The notes beneath the pieces are model-generated. The model was not told where the DNA came from, made no database searches, and saw nothing but the letters and a program-made list of their open reading frames with translations. From Larkinella knui (GTDB taxonomy: Bacteria; Bacteroidota; Bacteroidia; Cytophagales; Spirosomataceae): a stretch of 64,000 bases of DNA. The translations under genes were made by a program, and so were the position numbers. This document shows positions 52,997 through 62,406 of the stretch, piece by piece (position 1 is the first letter of the stretch; every line of letters starts with the position of its first letter). Location of the stretch: positions 434,001 through 498,000 of the forward strand of contig NZ_RQJP01000003.1 in assembly GCF_003858645.1 (NCBI RefSeq). The letters run 5' to 3'.

Positions 52997-53437
52997 ATGC
53001 AAAAGCGAATTCTTGTTAAAGAAGCCAACCCGGCGGCCTACCAGGCAATGCTGGCGCTGGATAGTTATGTGGCCCAGACGAATCTGGACCAGACCATCAA
53101 AGACCTGATAAAAATCCGAAGTTCGCAGCTTAACCGGTGTTCTTTTTGCATCGATAAGCACACGAAAGAAGCCCGCCAGCACGGGGAAACCGAACGGCGG
53201 CTGTTCAACCTCGCCACGTGGCACGAAACACCTTTTTTTACGGATGCGGAGCGGGCGGTTTTGGCATTCACGGAAGCCGTCACGCTCATTGCCAGTCAGG
53301 CAGTACCGGACGAAGTGTATGCGCAGGTTGCGTTGCACCTCAGTGACAGTCAGATTGCGGATCTCATTCTGGCCATCAGCTGCATCAACGCCTGGAACCG
53401 GATTGGCGTCTGTACGCTGCGGACACCGGCTTTATAA
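52997..53437 (+). CDS. Carboxymuconolactone-decarboxylase/AhpD-like protein
   Basis: A 146-residue protein of the AhpD-like fold with Cys48-Ser-Phe-Cys51 and His55 in LNRCSFCIDKHTKEAR. After the motif, WHETPFFTDAERAVLAFTEAVT and ILAISCINAWNRIGV match the short carboxymuconolactone-decarboxylase branch, which differs from the three longer proteins at 35-41 kb. The frame is open upstream, but the ATG at 52997 begins the family domain (MQKRILVKEANPAAYQAM) and is chosen. It is the probable target of the divergent MocR regulator. A strong terminator follows. Confidence 0.9.
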   Translation: MQKRILVKEANPAAYQAMLALDSYVAQTNLDQTIKDLIKIRSSQLNRCSFCIDKHTKEARQHGETERRLFNLATWHETPFFTDAERAVLAFTEAVTLIASQAVPDEVYAQVALHLSDSQIADLILAISCINAWNRIGVCTLRTPAL

Positions 53438-53451
53438 AGCGTCGGCATCAA

Positions 53452-53489
53452 AAACGAAAAAGGGACGCCCGAGCGTCCCTTTTTCGTTT
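53452..53489. terminator. Strong bidirectional intrinsic terminator
   Basis: Perfect 16-bp arms (AAACGAAAAAGGGACG at 53452-53467 and its complement at 53474-53489) enclose a 6-base loop. The arms end in T-rich strands on both sides. It lies between the convergent genes ending at 53437 and 53504. Confidence 0.9.
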
Positions 53490-53503
53490 GAAATAAGTCT
53501 TCT

Positions 53504-54586
53504 TCACACCCAATCCCAGTCGAACAGGGGTTGAATTTTGCGTTTGGCAGCCAGAAAAACCTGCCAGAGCCGCGTCCGGCGGAACCGCAGCACCCGCAAT
53601 CCGAGCAAGGCAGTCATGGCCATCGGCGTTTGGGCGGGCGAAGCCGTCATCGATGTCGAACCGGCGTCAGAAGCCGCACCGGAATCTTCCGAATCTCCGG
53701 CAATCTGCGCCAGTGTTTCTTCCAGCAAATTGCGGCTGCGGGGTCCCCAGGTTGGTTCCGGTTCCAGACCCGGCTGTCCGGATGAATGCACAAACGGCAT
53801 CACGCCCGGCTGGAACCGCTCGCCCGGTAAAGGCCGGGTCAGGTCAGCCAGCAGCCCCGGCGACAACATATCGCTGTACATTCTTGGACGGGTCAACAGC
53901 TCCTTGTAGGCCAGAACCCGGTACAGATACGTGCTGGTTTCGCGGTGGAGCCGCAGGTTGTAATAACTCCGGATGCCCTGCTGGTCGATGCGGTTCTGGA
54001 CGTGGGTCACACCGCTGTTGTAGGCTGCGGCCACCAACGTCCACGAGCCCAGCTCATGGTGCAATTCGCGCAGGTACCGGCAGGCGGCCATTGTCGATTT
54101 TTGCAAGTCCCGGCGCTCGTCCAGGCCGGATCTGACGATCAGGCCAAAATCGCGGGCCGTTTGGGGCATCAACTGCCAGTAGCCACCGGCTCCTTTGGGT
54201 GATGTGCTGGTTCCGGTCAGGTCGCTTTCGACCAGGGGCAAATACTTGAAATCCCTGGGAATCTGGTACTTTGCCAGAATCGGTTCGATAACCGGAAAAA
54301 ATTTAACTGCCCGTTTCCGAAGCCGGATCAGATAATCCCGGTGCCGGGATTGCTGCAATAAAACAGTTACCCAGCGACGGGTAACATTGGATTGTCTAAG
54401 GGGGACAAATTCCCCGCAAAATTGGACCGGCTGTAAACTTTGGATGGTTTCAGTTCCGGGCAACATCACGCTGACGGTGCCGTTGGAATGGGACGTAAAC
54501 TCTCTTGAGTGGACGTCTTTGGCTGTCGCTAAACCGATCGGTTTTAGGGTCGACAGAATTAGAAAAATACTCGCTTCTTTTATCAA
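53504..54586 (-). CDS. Lytic transglycosylase (SLT/MltD-like)
   Basis: A 360-residue exported protein with an N-terminal hydrophobic leader (about 1-22). The SLT (GH23) domain covers about 95-260 with the catalytic Glu in KYLPLVESDL, followed by SPKGAGGYWQLMPQTARDFG and VAAAYNSGVTHVQNRI. These enzymes cut peptidoglycan with formation of 1,6-anhydro-muramic acid. No LysM domain is present. The C-terminal 100 residues are Ala/Ser-rich and basic, ending in a short hydrophobic helix. It stands alone on its strand. Confidence 0.91.
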   Translation of the reverse strand: MIKEASIFLILSTLKPIGLATAKDVHSREFTSHSNGTVSVMLPGTETIQSLQPVQFCGEFVPLRQSNVTRRWVTVLLQQSRHRDYLIRLRKRAVKFFPVIEPILAKYQIPRDFKYLPLVESDLTGTSTSPKGAGGYWQLMPQTARDFGLIVRSGLDERRDLQKSTMAACRYLRELHHELGSWTLVAAAYNSGVTHVQNRIDQQGIRSYYNLRLHRETSTYLYRVLAYKELLTRPRMYSDMLSPGLLADLTRPLPGERFQPGVMPFVHSSGQPGLEPEPTWGPRSRNLLEETLAQIAGDSEDSGAASDAGSTSMTASPAQTPMAMTALLGLRVLRFRRTRLWQVFLAAKRKIQPLFDWDWV

Positions 54587-54733
54587 AACAGACTTAGTTG
54601 TTGTTTACGTCAACACGACGGTCACGGATTAATAAAATGTCAATTCTACGAAGCTAGTTGATTTTCTGGACTTTACCAAATTTCCATCCTGTTAAAATTA
54701 CTAAACGGACTTTCTACTTAGGCCATAGATTAC

Positions 54734-56866
54734 TCAGAGAATCCGTCCCAGCAGGGCCGCAACGATCCTGATTTTGGTGTAGTCATACCGCCCCTGAAGG
54801 GCGTCATAGACCGGCTTCAACGCGTTATTTTCAACGCCAACCCGGGCAATTGCCCGCTCAATGTCAAGCCGTTCGGCGGTGTCGACCAGAGCGGCCAAAT
54901 CAACATCATACCCATTTCCCGAAAGGTAAATCAGGTGCATGGCGATGGTCGATGACGAGAGTTTTCGTTCCTCCGCCATTTCGTCAACGGTCATGCCACG
55001 CTGGTAAAGTTCGTAGGTCAACAGATGCGTGGCGCCCTTCAACTGCGTGCCTTCGCGGGCCTGTCCGGTGAGGAATCCGGCGATGACTTCCATGAACCGT
55101 TTTCCGAACAAGTGCAGCTTCCGGTCCCCCACCCCGCTGACGTTTCGGAACGCTTCGGGTGTGGTGGGCCGCAGCCGGGCCATTTCTTCCAGCGTCGAAT
55201 CGGTAAATACCACATACGGCGGCACGTTCTGCTCGTCGGCGAGTTGTTTCCGCAACACCCGTAACCGTTCGAACAGATCGTCGCGAACCACTTCGGTTTT
55301 GGTTTTTGGCTTCTGTTCGGCTTTGAGCTGGGCCGCGTCTTCGGGTTTGATCAGTTGAATTTTCCGGTCCTGAAACAAAACCGCATCCGCCAGAATCCCG
55401 CGTCGCAGGGCGTAGTGGTCGTCATACGCAATTTCAATCACGCCGATGTTGATGAGTTGCTGGATGTAACTTCGCCATTCGTCAAACTTCAGGTCGCTTC
55501 CGGCACCGTAGGTTTTAATCAGGTGGTAGTTGTTCTGCATGACCGTCTGGTTGCGCGAACCACGCAGGACGTCGATCAGCGTATTGACCGGCACCTGTTC
55601 CTTCAGCCGGATAATCGCCGAGAGGGCTTTCTGGGCCAGCACCGTACCGTCGAACATCACCCGCGGACTCTGGCAAACGTCGCAGTTGCCGCAGGGTTCC
55701 GTCAATTCTTCCGAAAAATAACTCAGCAAAATCTGCCGCCGACACGAATGCGCTTCGGCATAGTGCTGGATTCGCTCCAGCTTCGCCATTTGCAGCCCCA
55801 GATTCGCCGGGGCATTTTCGGACAGCATATCTTTCCAGCTCGCCACGTCGGCAAAGCTGTAGAACAGAACCGTATCGGCCGCCGAGCCGTCGCGCCCGGC
55901 CCGGCCGATTTCCTGGTAAAAGCTCTCCAGATTTTTGGGCATGTTGTAATGAATCACCCAGCGAACGTTGGATTTGTCGATGCCCATCCCAAACGCAATC
56001 GTGGCGCAGATGATGCGAATGTCGTCGCGCACGAACTCTTCCTGCGCCTGCGACCGGCTTTCGGCGCTCATACCGGCGTGGTAATATCCGGCCCGGTATC
56101 CTTTTTCCTGAAGTTTGGCCGCCAGACTTTCCGTCGATTTGCGGCTTTGGCAGTAGATAATGCCGGAATTGTCGGGCTGTAAAGCCAGAAACCGCTCGAT
56201 TTGCTGAATCCGTTTGAGACCGGGCAACACTTTCAGACTCAGGTTCGGACGATTGAACGACGCCACAAAAACCGCCGGATCGTTCAGATGCAGCTGGTTG
56301 ATAATATCCTGACGGGTTAATTTATCGGCGGTGGCCGTCAGTGCAGCCACCGGCACATGGGGAAAATGCGTTTTCAGCATGGCCAGTTGCGTGTATTCCG
56401 GGCGGAAATCGTGGCCCCACGACGAGATACAGTGGGCTTCGTCGACCGCAAACAGGCTGATTTGCAAGGTTTTCAGAAATACAAAAAACGATTCCGACAA
56501 CATTTTTTCGGGCGAGACATACAGCAGTTTCAACTTGCCGGACTGGCAGTCCTGCTCAATTTCCCGCTGTTCGCGATTTCCCTGCGTGCTGTTCAGAAAA
56601 GCCGCCGGAATACCGTTCAGTAACAGGGCTTCCACCTGATCTTTCATCAACGCAATCAGGGGCGACACCACGATGCAAACCCCCGGTTTCATCAGCGCCG
56701 GAATCTGAAAGCATACGGACTTGCCCCCACCCGTCGGCATCAGCACGAGCGAATCGCGGCCCTCCAGCAAGGTCCGGACGACGGTTTCCTGCATGGGCCG
56801 AAACCGGTCATACCCGTAATATTGCTTCAGAAAATCAACCGGTTGCAGTATTTCTGTTTCGTTCAT
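54734..56866 (-). CDS. recQ: ATP-dependent DNA helicase RecQ
   Basis: A 710-residue SF2 helicase (3'-5' unwinding in recombination and repair). Motif I is TGGGKS (45-50) and motif II DEAH (142-145) in FAVDEAHCISSWGHDFRPEY. The helicase-C motif VI reads HYNMPKNLESFYQEIGRAGR. The zinc-binding domain has CRRQILLSYF...CGNCDVC. An RQC winged helix, an HRDC domain (about 520-600) and a C-terminal helical region follow. Length and domain set are typical of full-length bacterial RecQ. Confidence 0.97.
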   Translation of the reverse strand: MNETEILQPVDFLKQYYGYDRFRPMQETVVRTLLEGRDSLVLMPTGGGKSVCFQIPALMKPGVCIVVSPLIALMKDQVEALLLNGIPAAFLNSTQGNREQREIEQDCQSGKLKLLYVSPEKMLSESFFVFLKTLQISLFAVDEAHCISSWGHDFRPEYTQLAMLKTHFPHVPVAALTATADKLTRQDIINQLHLNDPAVFVASFNRPNLSLKVLPGLKRIQQIERFLALQPDNSGIIYCQSRKSTESLAAKLQEKGYRAGYYHAGMSAESRSQAQEEFVRDDIRIICATIAFGMGIDKSNVRWVIHYNMPKNLESFYQEIGRAGRDGSAADTVLFYSFADVASWKDMLSENAPANLGLQMAKLERIQHYAEAHSCRRQILLSYFSEELTEPCGNCDVCQSPRVMFDGTVLAQKALSAIIRLKEQVPVNTLIDVLRGSRNQTVMQNNYHLIKTYGAGSDLKFDEWRSYIQQLINIGVIEIAYDDHYALRRGILADAVLFQDRKIQLIKPEDAAQLKAEQKPKTKTEVVRDDLFERLRVLRKQLADEQNVPPYVVFTDSTLEEMARLRPTTPEAFRNVSGVGDRKLHLFGKRFMEVIAGFLTGQAREGTQLKGATHLLTYELYQRGMTVDEMAEERKLSSSTIAMHLIYLSGNGYDVDLAALVDTAERLDIERAIARVGVENNALKPVYDALQGRYDYTKIRIVAALLGRIL

Positions 56867-56914
56867 TGGTTTTCTTGTTTACCGACACCCCACTCCTAAA
56901 GCGGAGGTCGCTAC

Positions 56915-58177
56915 TTAGTCCGGTTGGTGGCGCGCCCTGTCTTTAGATGACGGGGGCAAAACCAATCGTTCCGCTTTCGTGGGCAAAATGGTGTTAAAAT
57001 TACCCCAAAAGCGGTCGTCAAACCCGCCACGCTGCTTCGGCAGGTTTTCGGTGGTCACCAACACCTCGGTTGCTTTCACGGCCTGCCCGTTGGATTTGGC
57101 GTATTCACTGGTGCCGAAATGTAGGCGAATAACGGCCGTCATCTGCCCATTGGTGGCATAGGTAAACCGGGTCTCCAAAACCAGTTGCGAGTCCTGCAAA
57201 AACCACTTGCCGTTCAACTGGCGGTAGTTGCTCTGGCTGGAAACGCGCTTCACTTCCTTTTTTGATCGACCAGCCAGGTTATCAAATACCGATTTCAGAC
57301 TGGTTTTTAACACCTCACCGGCGGCTTCGGACGTGAAGTCATACGCAATCCGAACGATGGCCCGGCTGGCGGTATCGATCAGGATCTCGCCTTTTCGGGC
57401 CGCCCGCACCCGCCGACCGGCCACTGGCTCAAACGTCAGCCGGTATGCCGGGCGGTTGTCACAGCCGGTCAGGACCGAATCGAGCCGGAAGTCGTAATCG
57501 TTCAGGTGATCTCCTTCCAGATAATCCGGCGGGCCCAGATTCATGCTTCGCGTCACGATAGCAGCCCCGTTCGGAAACGCGTAGCCTTCCAGCGTTTTGG
57601 GCAACGGATCCTGCACCCACTGCCGCCCTGTCACGAGTTTTACTTTTTCCGGCAGCTCCGTTTGCAGGTCGGGCAGTTTTTCCACCTTCAGGATGGCTTC
57701 CCGAACCGTCCAACAGGCCGTGTCGGTCGAAAGCGTCTCGCGGTAGAAACCGGTCAATACCGTCGGCGACGCCTGAAAATTGGCAGGAATCGATTTGAAT
57801 GCCGAAAAAACCAGCAATCGCGCATCGGTCTGCTTCCGAAATACCGCTGCCGTTTCTGTCCTGGCAACGGGTTCCAGACCAACCGAAACGGAATCGACCG
57901 GCTGCCGGTTTTTCAAAGCCACCAGCGCATTCTGATACCCGGCTGCCGAAATAACCAGTTCTTTTTGGGAGTCAATTCCGGGGTATTTCAACAAAAAATG
58001 ACCATCTTCATTGACCCGCGTTCCCCAGGCTTTTTCCCGGACACTGACATAGGCAAACCCAACCGGCTTTCCAGTCATTTTATCGACAACCTGGCCCCTG
58101 ACTTGCTGGTAACCTTGTGCCCATGAACCCGTTATCCCGACCAGAACGAAAAAGCAGACCCTCAAAAATCGTTTCAT
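56915..58177 (-). CDS. Exported protein with carboxypeptidase-like regulatory domain
   Basis: A 420-residue protein with a signal peptide (MKRFLRVCFFVLVGITGSWA). Residues about 25-105 match the carboxypeptidase-D regulatory-like fold (VRGQVVDKMTGKPVGFAYVS, GHFLLKYPG). The remaining 300 residues are strand-rich with charged loops and do not contain an obvious TonB barrel or plug. The whole is an outer-membrane-associated protein of unknown role, of the kind often encoded in Bacteroidota. It lies 48 bases upstream of recQ on the same strand. Confidence 0.8.
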   Translation of the reverse strand: MKRFLRVCFFVLVGITGSWAQGYQQVRGQVVDKMTGKPVGFAYVSVREKAWGTRVNEDGHFLLKYPGIDSQKELVISAAGYQNALVALKNRQPVDSVSVGLEPVARTETAAVFRKQTDARLLVFSAFKSIPANFQASPTVLTGFYRETLSTDTACWTVREAILKVEKLPDLQTELPEKVKLVTGRQWVQDPLPKTLEGYAFPNGAAIVTRSMNLGPPDYLEGDHLNDYDFRLDSVLTGCDNRPAYRLTFEPVAGRRVRAARKGEILIDTASRAIVRIAYDFTSEAAGEVLKTSLKSVFDNLAGRSKKEVKRVSSQSNYRQLNGKWFLQDSQLVLETRFTYATNGQMTAVIRLHFGTSEYAKSNGQAVKATEVLVTTENLPKQRGGFDDRFWGNFNTILPTKAERLVLPPSSKDRARHQPD

Positions 58178-58429
58178 TCAACCAAAAGAAAGAACTCAAA
58201 ACCCGGCTCATGGGGCCGGAACAAACCGGGTTCCGTTTTCAAAAATACAAAATTCAGCCCGTTTATCCCATGAAATTGACTGTAAACATAGGAGTTGTTT
58301 TTGATTGCCTATACAAAAGCGCTGCCATAGTTTTGATGCGTTCACTCCGCGGTAATTCGGTTACAAACCCGATTGCCCACGTCCTGAAAGCCGCCGACGA
58401 TGAACCGTCCGAAAATCGCGGATTATCCG

Positions 58430-58437
58430 TATGTTTG
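58430..58437 (+). promoter_or_regulatory. Perfect -7 promoter box before S9 peptidase
   Basis: TATGTTTG exactly matches the Bacteroidota -7 consensus TAnnTTTG and lies 34 bases before the peptidase ATG. No good -33 TTG is seen at the usual distance, so it is a candidate only. The rest of the 294-base gap (58178-58471) holds no gene. Confidence 0.35.
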
Positions 58438-58471
58438 AAGGCGAAAGACTTCTTCTTACTTCGCGAATCTC

Positions 58472-60385
58472 ATGAACAAAATTGGATTGATGAGCGGCTT
58501 TTTGCTGCTATCGCTGGCAACGCAGGCACAAACTCCGCTCACGCCTGAACAGCTCTGGAAATGGGGCCGGGTGTCGGGTGTGGGCCTTTCTAAAGACAAG
58601 CAGTTTGTTATCTATTCGGTCAGCACACCCGATGCGGCAGAAAACAAGAGCACTCGAAAAACGTACAAAATGCCGCTGACGGGGGGAAATCCGGTGGAAA
58701 TTCCCAACGCCGACACCTTGCTGGTGAATTCGAAAATCTCGTCAGATGGCAAACACATCCTTAGCAGTGATGCCGTCAAACTGGAAGAGGTAACCGGCAT
58801 CGATAAATACCCGGACCTCAAGAAATCAAACGCGTACGTCTACACCTCGCTGAATTACCGCCATTGGGATACGTGGGAAGACGGCCAGTTCGATCACGTT
58901 TTTGTGGCTCCGCTGACCAACGGCAAAGCCGGAACGGCCAAAGACATTATGCCGGGCGAAAAGTTTGATTGCCCGCAAAAACCGTTCGGGGGCGACGAGG
59001 ATTACATCTGGCATCCCGACGGCAAGCACATAGTTTATGTAACCAAGAAAAAAACCGGAACGGCGTATGCGGTCAGTACGAACACGGATTTGTATGAATA
59101 CGACATCACGACGGGAAAGACCCGGAATTTAACGGAAGAAAACAAAGGCTACGACGTCAATCCGGAGTTTAATGCGAAAGGTCAACTGGCCTGGCTGCAA
59201 ATGAAGCGGGACGGTTATGAAGCGGACAAACAGGACCTCATCGTTTCCAATGGCGTCACTAAACTGAACCTGACCCAGCAGCGGGACGATATTCACGTGG
59301 CCGGTTTTAAATGGAGCCAGGATGGCACGTCACTTTTTTTTCACGCGCCCATCGATGGCACGATTCAACTCTTTAAAGTGACGTATCCGGGCCTCACGAA
59401 AATGATGCCGATCATCACGCAGATCACCAAAGGCGATTTCGACATCACCGGTATTGTCGGACAGTCGGGCAACACCCTGATCGTTTCCCGAACCGACATG
59501 AATCATCCGACCGAACTCTACACGGTCGATCTGACCAACGGCTCGATGCGGCAACTGACACACGTAAACGATGCGGTGTTGAAAACCACCGGAATCTGCA
59601 AAACCGAACGCCGGTTTGTGACCACGACCGACAACAAAAAGATGTTGGTCTGGGTGATTTATCCACCCGGTTTCGATGCGTCCAAAAAATATCCGACGCT
59701 GTTGTATTGCCAGGGCGGGCCGCAATCGCCGTTAACGCAGATGTATTCATACCGCTGGAATTTTCAGTTGATGGCGTCTCAGGGCTACATCGTTGTGGCG
59801 CCAAACCGCCGGGGCATGCCGGGCCACGGCACCCAGTGGAACGAGCAGGTGAGCAAGGACTGGGGCGGGCAGGTGATTCAGGATTACCTGAGTGCCATCG
59901 ACGACGTTTCCAAAGAACCGTATGTAGACAAAAACCGGCGGGGATGCGTGGGACCGAGTTTTGGCGGGTATTCGGTCTTTGCGCTGGCGGGTGTTCACAA
60001 CAAGCGGTTTAAAACGTTCATTTCGCACGACGGCGTCTTTGATTTCAAGAGCATGTACGGCACCACGGAGGAACTGTTTTTTGTCAATTGGGATTTGGGT
60101 GGCCCTTATTGGGACAAAAAGAACGCAGCCGCCCAGCGGACCTACAGCCAGTCGCCGAGCAACTTCGTGGATAAATGGGATACGCCCATCTTCATCATTC
60201 AGGGCGGGCGGGACTACCGCGTTCCCATCGAGCAGGGTTTGCAGGCGTTTCAGGTGGCCCAGCTGCGGGGCATCAAGAGCAAATTACTCTATTTACCCGA
60301 CGAAAACCACTGGGTGCTGAGTGCCCAAAATGCGCTGGTCTGGCAGCGGGAGTTCTTTTCGTGGCTGAAAGAAACCCTGAATTAA
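58472..60385 (+). CDS. S9 family prolyl-oligopeptidase-type serine peptidase
   Basis: A 637-residue exported peptidase. It has a signal peptide (MNKIGLMSGFLLLSLATQA), a beta-propeller of about 350 residues with repeated W..D(G)..(I/L) blades, and an alpha/beta-hydrolase domain with nucleophile Ser496 (GPSFGGYS), Asp581 (QGGRDYRVP) and His613 (DENHWVL). It resembles acylaminoacyl- or dipeptidyl-peptidases that trim short peptides. The stop is 6 bases from the convergent cytochrome peroxidase gene. Confidence 0.95.
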   Translation: MNKIGLMSGFLLLSLATQAQTPLTPEQLWKWGRVSGVGLSKDKQFVIYSVSTPDAAENKSTRKTYKMPLTGGNPVEIPNADTLLVNSKISSDGKHILSSDAVKLEEVTGIDKYPDLKKSNAYVYTSLNYRHWDTWEDGQFDHVFVAPLTNGKAGTAKDIMPGEKFDCPQKPFGGDEDYIWHPDGKHIVYVTKKKTGTAYAVSTNTDLYEYDITTGKTRNLTEENKGYDVNPEFNAKGQLAWLQMKRDGYEADKQDLIVSNGVTKLNLTQQRDDIHVAGFKWSQDGTSLFFHAPIDGTIQLFKVTYPGLTKMMPIITQITKGDFDITGIVGQSGNTLIVSRTDMNHPTELYTVDLTNGSMRQLTHVNDAVLKTTGICKTERRFVTTTDNKKMLVWVIYPPGFDASKKYPTLLYCQGGPQSPLTQMYSYRWNFQLMASQGYIVVAPNRRGMPGHGTQWNEQVSKDWGGQVIQDYLSAIDDVSKEPYVDKNRRGCVGPSFGGYSVFALAGVHNKRFKTFISHDGVFDFKSMYGTTEELFFVNWDLGGPYWDKKNAAAQRTYSQSPSNFVDKWDTPIFIIQGGRDYRVPIEQGLQAFQVAQLRGIKSKLLYLPDENHWVLSAQNALVWQREFFSWLKETLN

Positions 60386-60391
60386 AACCGC

Positions 60392-61585
60392 TCAGTCCAT
60401 ATTTCCTTTCACTTTCAGCCCGCTGGGGACGCGGGTCGGCACGGTTTTGTCAAACGAATCGTCGTTGAGGGTGTTGATGAATTCAATGATGCTGGAAATA
60501 TCCCGGAAATTGACGTCCATTTTCCGGGCCAGCGGATCGATCTGGTGGGCGGTTACGTGCGGGTTTTCCACTTTTCCACCCGCAACGTCCTCATAAAATA
60601 GCAAAACCTGATCCAGCGTGACGAATTTCCCGCTGTGCATATAAGGTGCCGTGTAACGCAGATTGCGCAGGGTAGGCGTCCGGAACGCGTAGTTGTTGTT
60701 GATGCCCGCATCCGATTCTTTCCGGTTTTGGGTATCCGGAACGCCCAGTGTGTGGAGTTTAAAATCGGACAACATCGGGCCCTGGTGGCATTTGGCGCAG
60801 CCCGTTCGCAGAAACAGATTCAGGCCGTCTTTTTCGCTCACGGAAAGCGCGTTGCTGTCACCCCGCATGTACTGATCAAACCGGGAGTTGTTGGCAACCA
60901 GCGTCCGTTCGTAGGCAGCAATTGCTTTCGCCAGGTTTTTGGCCTGAATGGGGTTCGTCTCGCCCGTAAAAGCGGCCGAAAACAGCGCCTGGTATTCGGG
61001 GATTTTACGAATCCGGGTGATGATTTCAGTCAAAATCGTTTCTTCCGAATAGGCCTCTCCCCGCATCTCCTCCAGGCTCTGAATGGGAATCAGAGCCTGT
61101 TCTTCCAGACTTTTCGCCCGCAAATCCCAGAACATGGGAGCCCTGACAGGATCATAGTCGACGTGGTTTTGGATTCCGTTAAAGGCGGTATTGAGGACAG
61201 ACTGCGAGTTTCGTTTGACAAACGGAATGGTGTTGGGCGTTCGGAATTGCCGTTTGCTGTCATGGCCGGTCCCGTTGACGCCAATGGAGGTTTCCAGGAA
61301 TTCGGCGTAGTTAAAATCCGGCTGGTGGCAAGTGGCACAGGCCACATCCCGATTGCCTGATAAAACCGGATCATAGAACAGATACCGCCCCAGTTCAACT
61401 TTTTTCGCGCTCGTCGGATTGTCCGGCGGATCAACGACGGATTCCGGCAACGCTCCCAAAACCGCAATCGATTCGGAGATGCGCTTTTCCTTTTTTGCCT
61501 GCGATGCCTCCTCCTTTCCGCACGACACCAAAGCCAGCAGAATGACACTCAGCACCGGTAAAGAAAACCATCCACCAAAACGCAT
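60392..61585 (-). CDS. Di-haem cytochrome c peroxidase (CcpA/MauG type) lipoprotein
   Basis: A 397-residue exported lipoprotein (lipobox LVSC, Cys22). It has two haem motifs, CATCH (83-87) and CAKCH (263-267), in the usual spacing of di-haem peroxidases. The pattern LGRYLFYDPVLSGNRDVACA, then HQPDFNYAE and HTLGVPD, with TLRNLRYTAPYMHSGKF, is typical. It reduces hydrogen peroxide in the periplasm with electrons from small cytochromes; MauG-like roles are an alternative. The ATG at 61585 precedes a normal lipoprotein leader. Confidence 0.94.
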   Translation of the reverse strand: MRFGGWFSLPVLSVILLALVSCGKEEASQAKKEKRISESIAVLGALPESVVDPPDNPTSAKKVELGRYLFYDPVLSGNRDVACATCHQPDFNYAEFLETSIGVNGTGHDSKRQFRTPNTIPFVKRNSQSVLNTAFNGIQNHVDYDPVRAPMFWDLRAKSLEEQALIPIQSLEEMRGEAYSEETILTEIITRIRKIPEYQALFSAAFTGETNPIQAKNLAKAIAAYERTLVANNSRFDQYMRGDSNALSVSEKDGLNLFLRTGCAKCHQGPMLSDFKLHTLGVPDTQNRKESDAGINNNYAFRTPTLRNLRYTAPYMHSGKFVTLDQVLLFYEDVAGGKVENPHVTAHQIDPLARKMDVNFRDISSIIEFINTLNDDSFDKTVPTRVPSGLKVKGNMD

Positions 61586-61773
61586 TTCACCCAAACGCAC
61601 AAGAGTTAACAAACAAATGTTAAAGTAGTTACTCCTTCGTATTTACTAGGATCGGGCCGGAGTTTTATTAAAATGACCTTAAATTCTCGGGAATTTCCTT
61701 ATTTAATATTGAAAAAACAATAATTTACCAGCTCATTGGTCTACCATTCACCCTTTAATCACTTTACATCGCT

Positions 61774-62229
61774 ATGAAAAAGTCACTGATTCTGCTCTGT
61801 TTTCTTTTCAATCTGGCACTGGTGACGGCGTGGGCTCAGACCGCCAGTGAAAATAAAGCGGCCCGGAAGGAAACGAAATCTGCCCAAAAAGCCGCTGACA
61901 ATCCGGACAACAAAGCCGCCATGAAGGAGGTCAAAACCGAAAAAATTACGACCAGTCGTAACCCGGATGGCACGTTCAAAAAAGCCGAAAAAACAGCCAC
62001 CAAAGTTGAGCGCAATGCCGATGGTACCTTCAAAAGTAAAACCGACAAAACCGTTAAGACGGAAACCGCAAAGGTTGAAAAAGAAGTAAAGGCCGTTCCG
62101 GCAGATTACAAAGCCGCCGTTGACAAGAGCCAGAAAGGACCCGGTGGCGAAACGGTTTATGCTGGTCCGCGCGGTGGAAAATACTACATTACCAAAGCTG
62201 GCAACAAGCGGTATTTGAGCAGCAAATAG
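61774..62229 (+). CDS. Lys-rich secreted protein with PRGGKYYI-type C-terminal domain, copy 1
   Basis: A 151-residue protein with a signal peptide (MKKSLILLCFLFNLALVTAW, cleaved after AQ). Residues 25-105 are Lys/Ala/Glu/Thr-rich with two RNPDGTFKK / RNADGTFKS units. The C-terminal 45 residues include DKSQKGPGGETVYAGPRGGK then YYITKAGNKRYLSSK. The core GPRGGKYYI..(A/N)GNK(R)YL resembles short basic adaptor-type domains. The following gene shares this C-terminus nearly base for base. The stop overlaps the left arm of a long palindrome. Confidence 0.8.
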   Translation: MKKSLILLCFLFNLALVTAWAQTASENKAARKETKSAQKAADNPDNKAAMKEVKTEKITTSRNPDGTFKKAEKTATKVERNADGTFKSKTDKTVKTETAKVEKEVKAVPADYKAAVDKSQKGPGGETVYAGPRGGKYYITKAGNKRYLSSK

Positions 62230-62333
62230 ATAGGAACACGGATTCAGCGGATGGAACGGATTTGCACGGATTAATAAAAATCTGTTTTGATCGGCGTAAA
62301 TCCGTTCCATCCGCTGAATCCGTGTTCCTATCT
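62228..62333. repeat. Long palindromic intergenic repeat, copy 2
   Basis: Perfect 36-bp arms (62228-62263 and 62298-62333) enclose a 34-base loop. Arms contain GGAACACGGATTCAGCGGAT and GGAACGGATTT. Its reverse complement aligns with the palindrome at 14145-14225. The left arm begins inside the stop codon of the first Lys-rich gene, so it may act as its terminator. Confidence 0.9.
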
Positions 62334-62336
62334 AAA

Positions 62337-62368
62337 TTTTGTAGACCTGAAATAATCCCTTACATTTC
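62337..62368 (+). promoter_or_regulatory. Promoter of second Lys-rich secreted protein
   Basis: TTTTG (62337-62341) and TACATTTC (62361-62368) are separated by 19 bases, the Bacteroidota spacing. Only the last base of the -7 box differs from TAnnTTTG. It starts 4 bases after the long palindrome and lies 38 bases before the ATG at 62407. Confidence 0.5.
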
Positions 62369-62406
62369 GTTCGACAAGCAATAATTGCAACCAATCATAA
62401 CAAACG

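Noticed and set aside
58117-58548. Plus-strand open frame of 143 residues between two genes
   Set aside because: It overlaps the start of the S9 peptidase, which has a clear signal peptide and full domain pattern. The frame's residues show no family pattern, and the promoter box at 58430 fits the peptidase.
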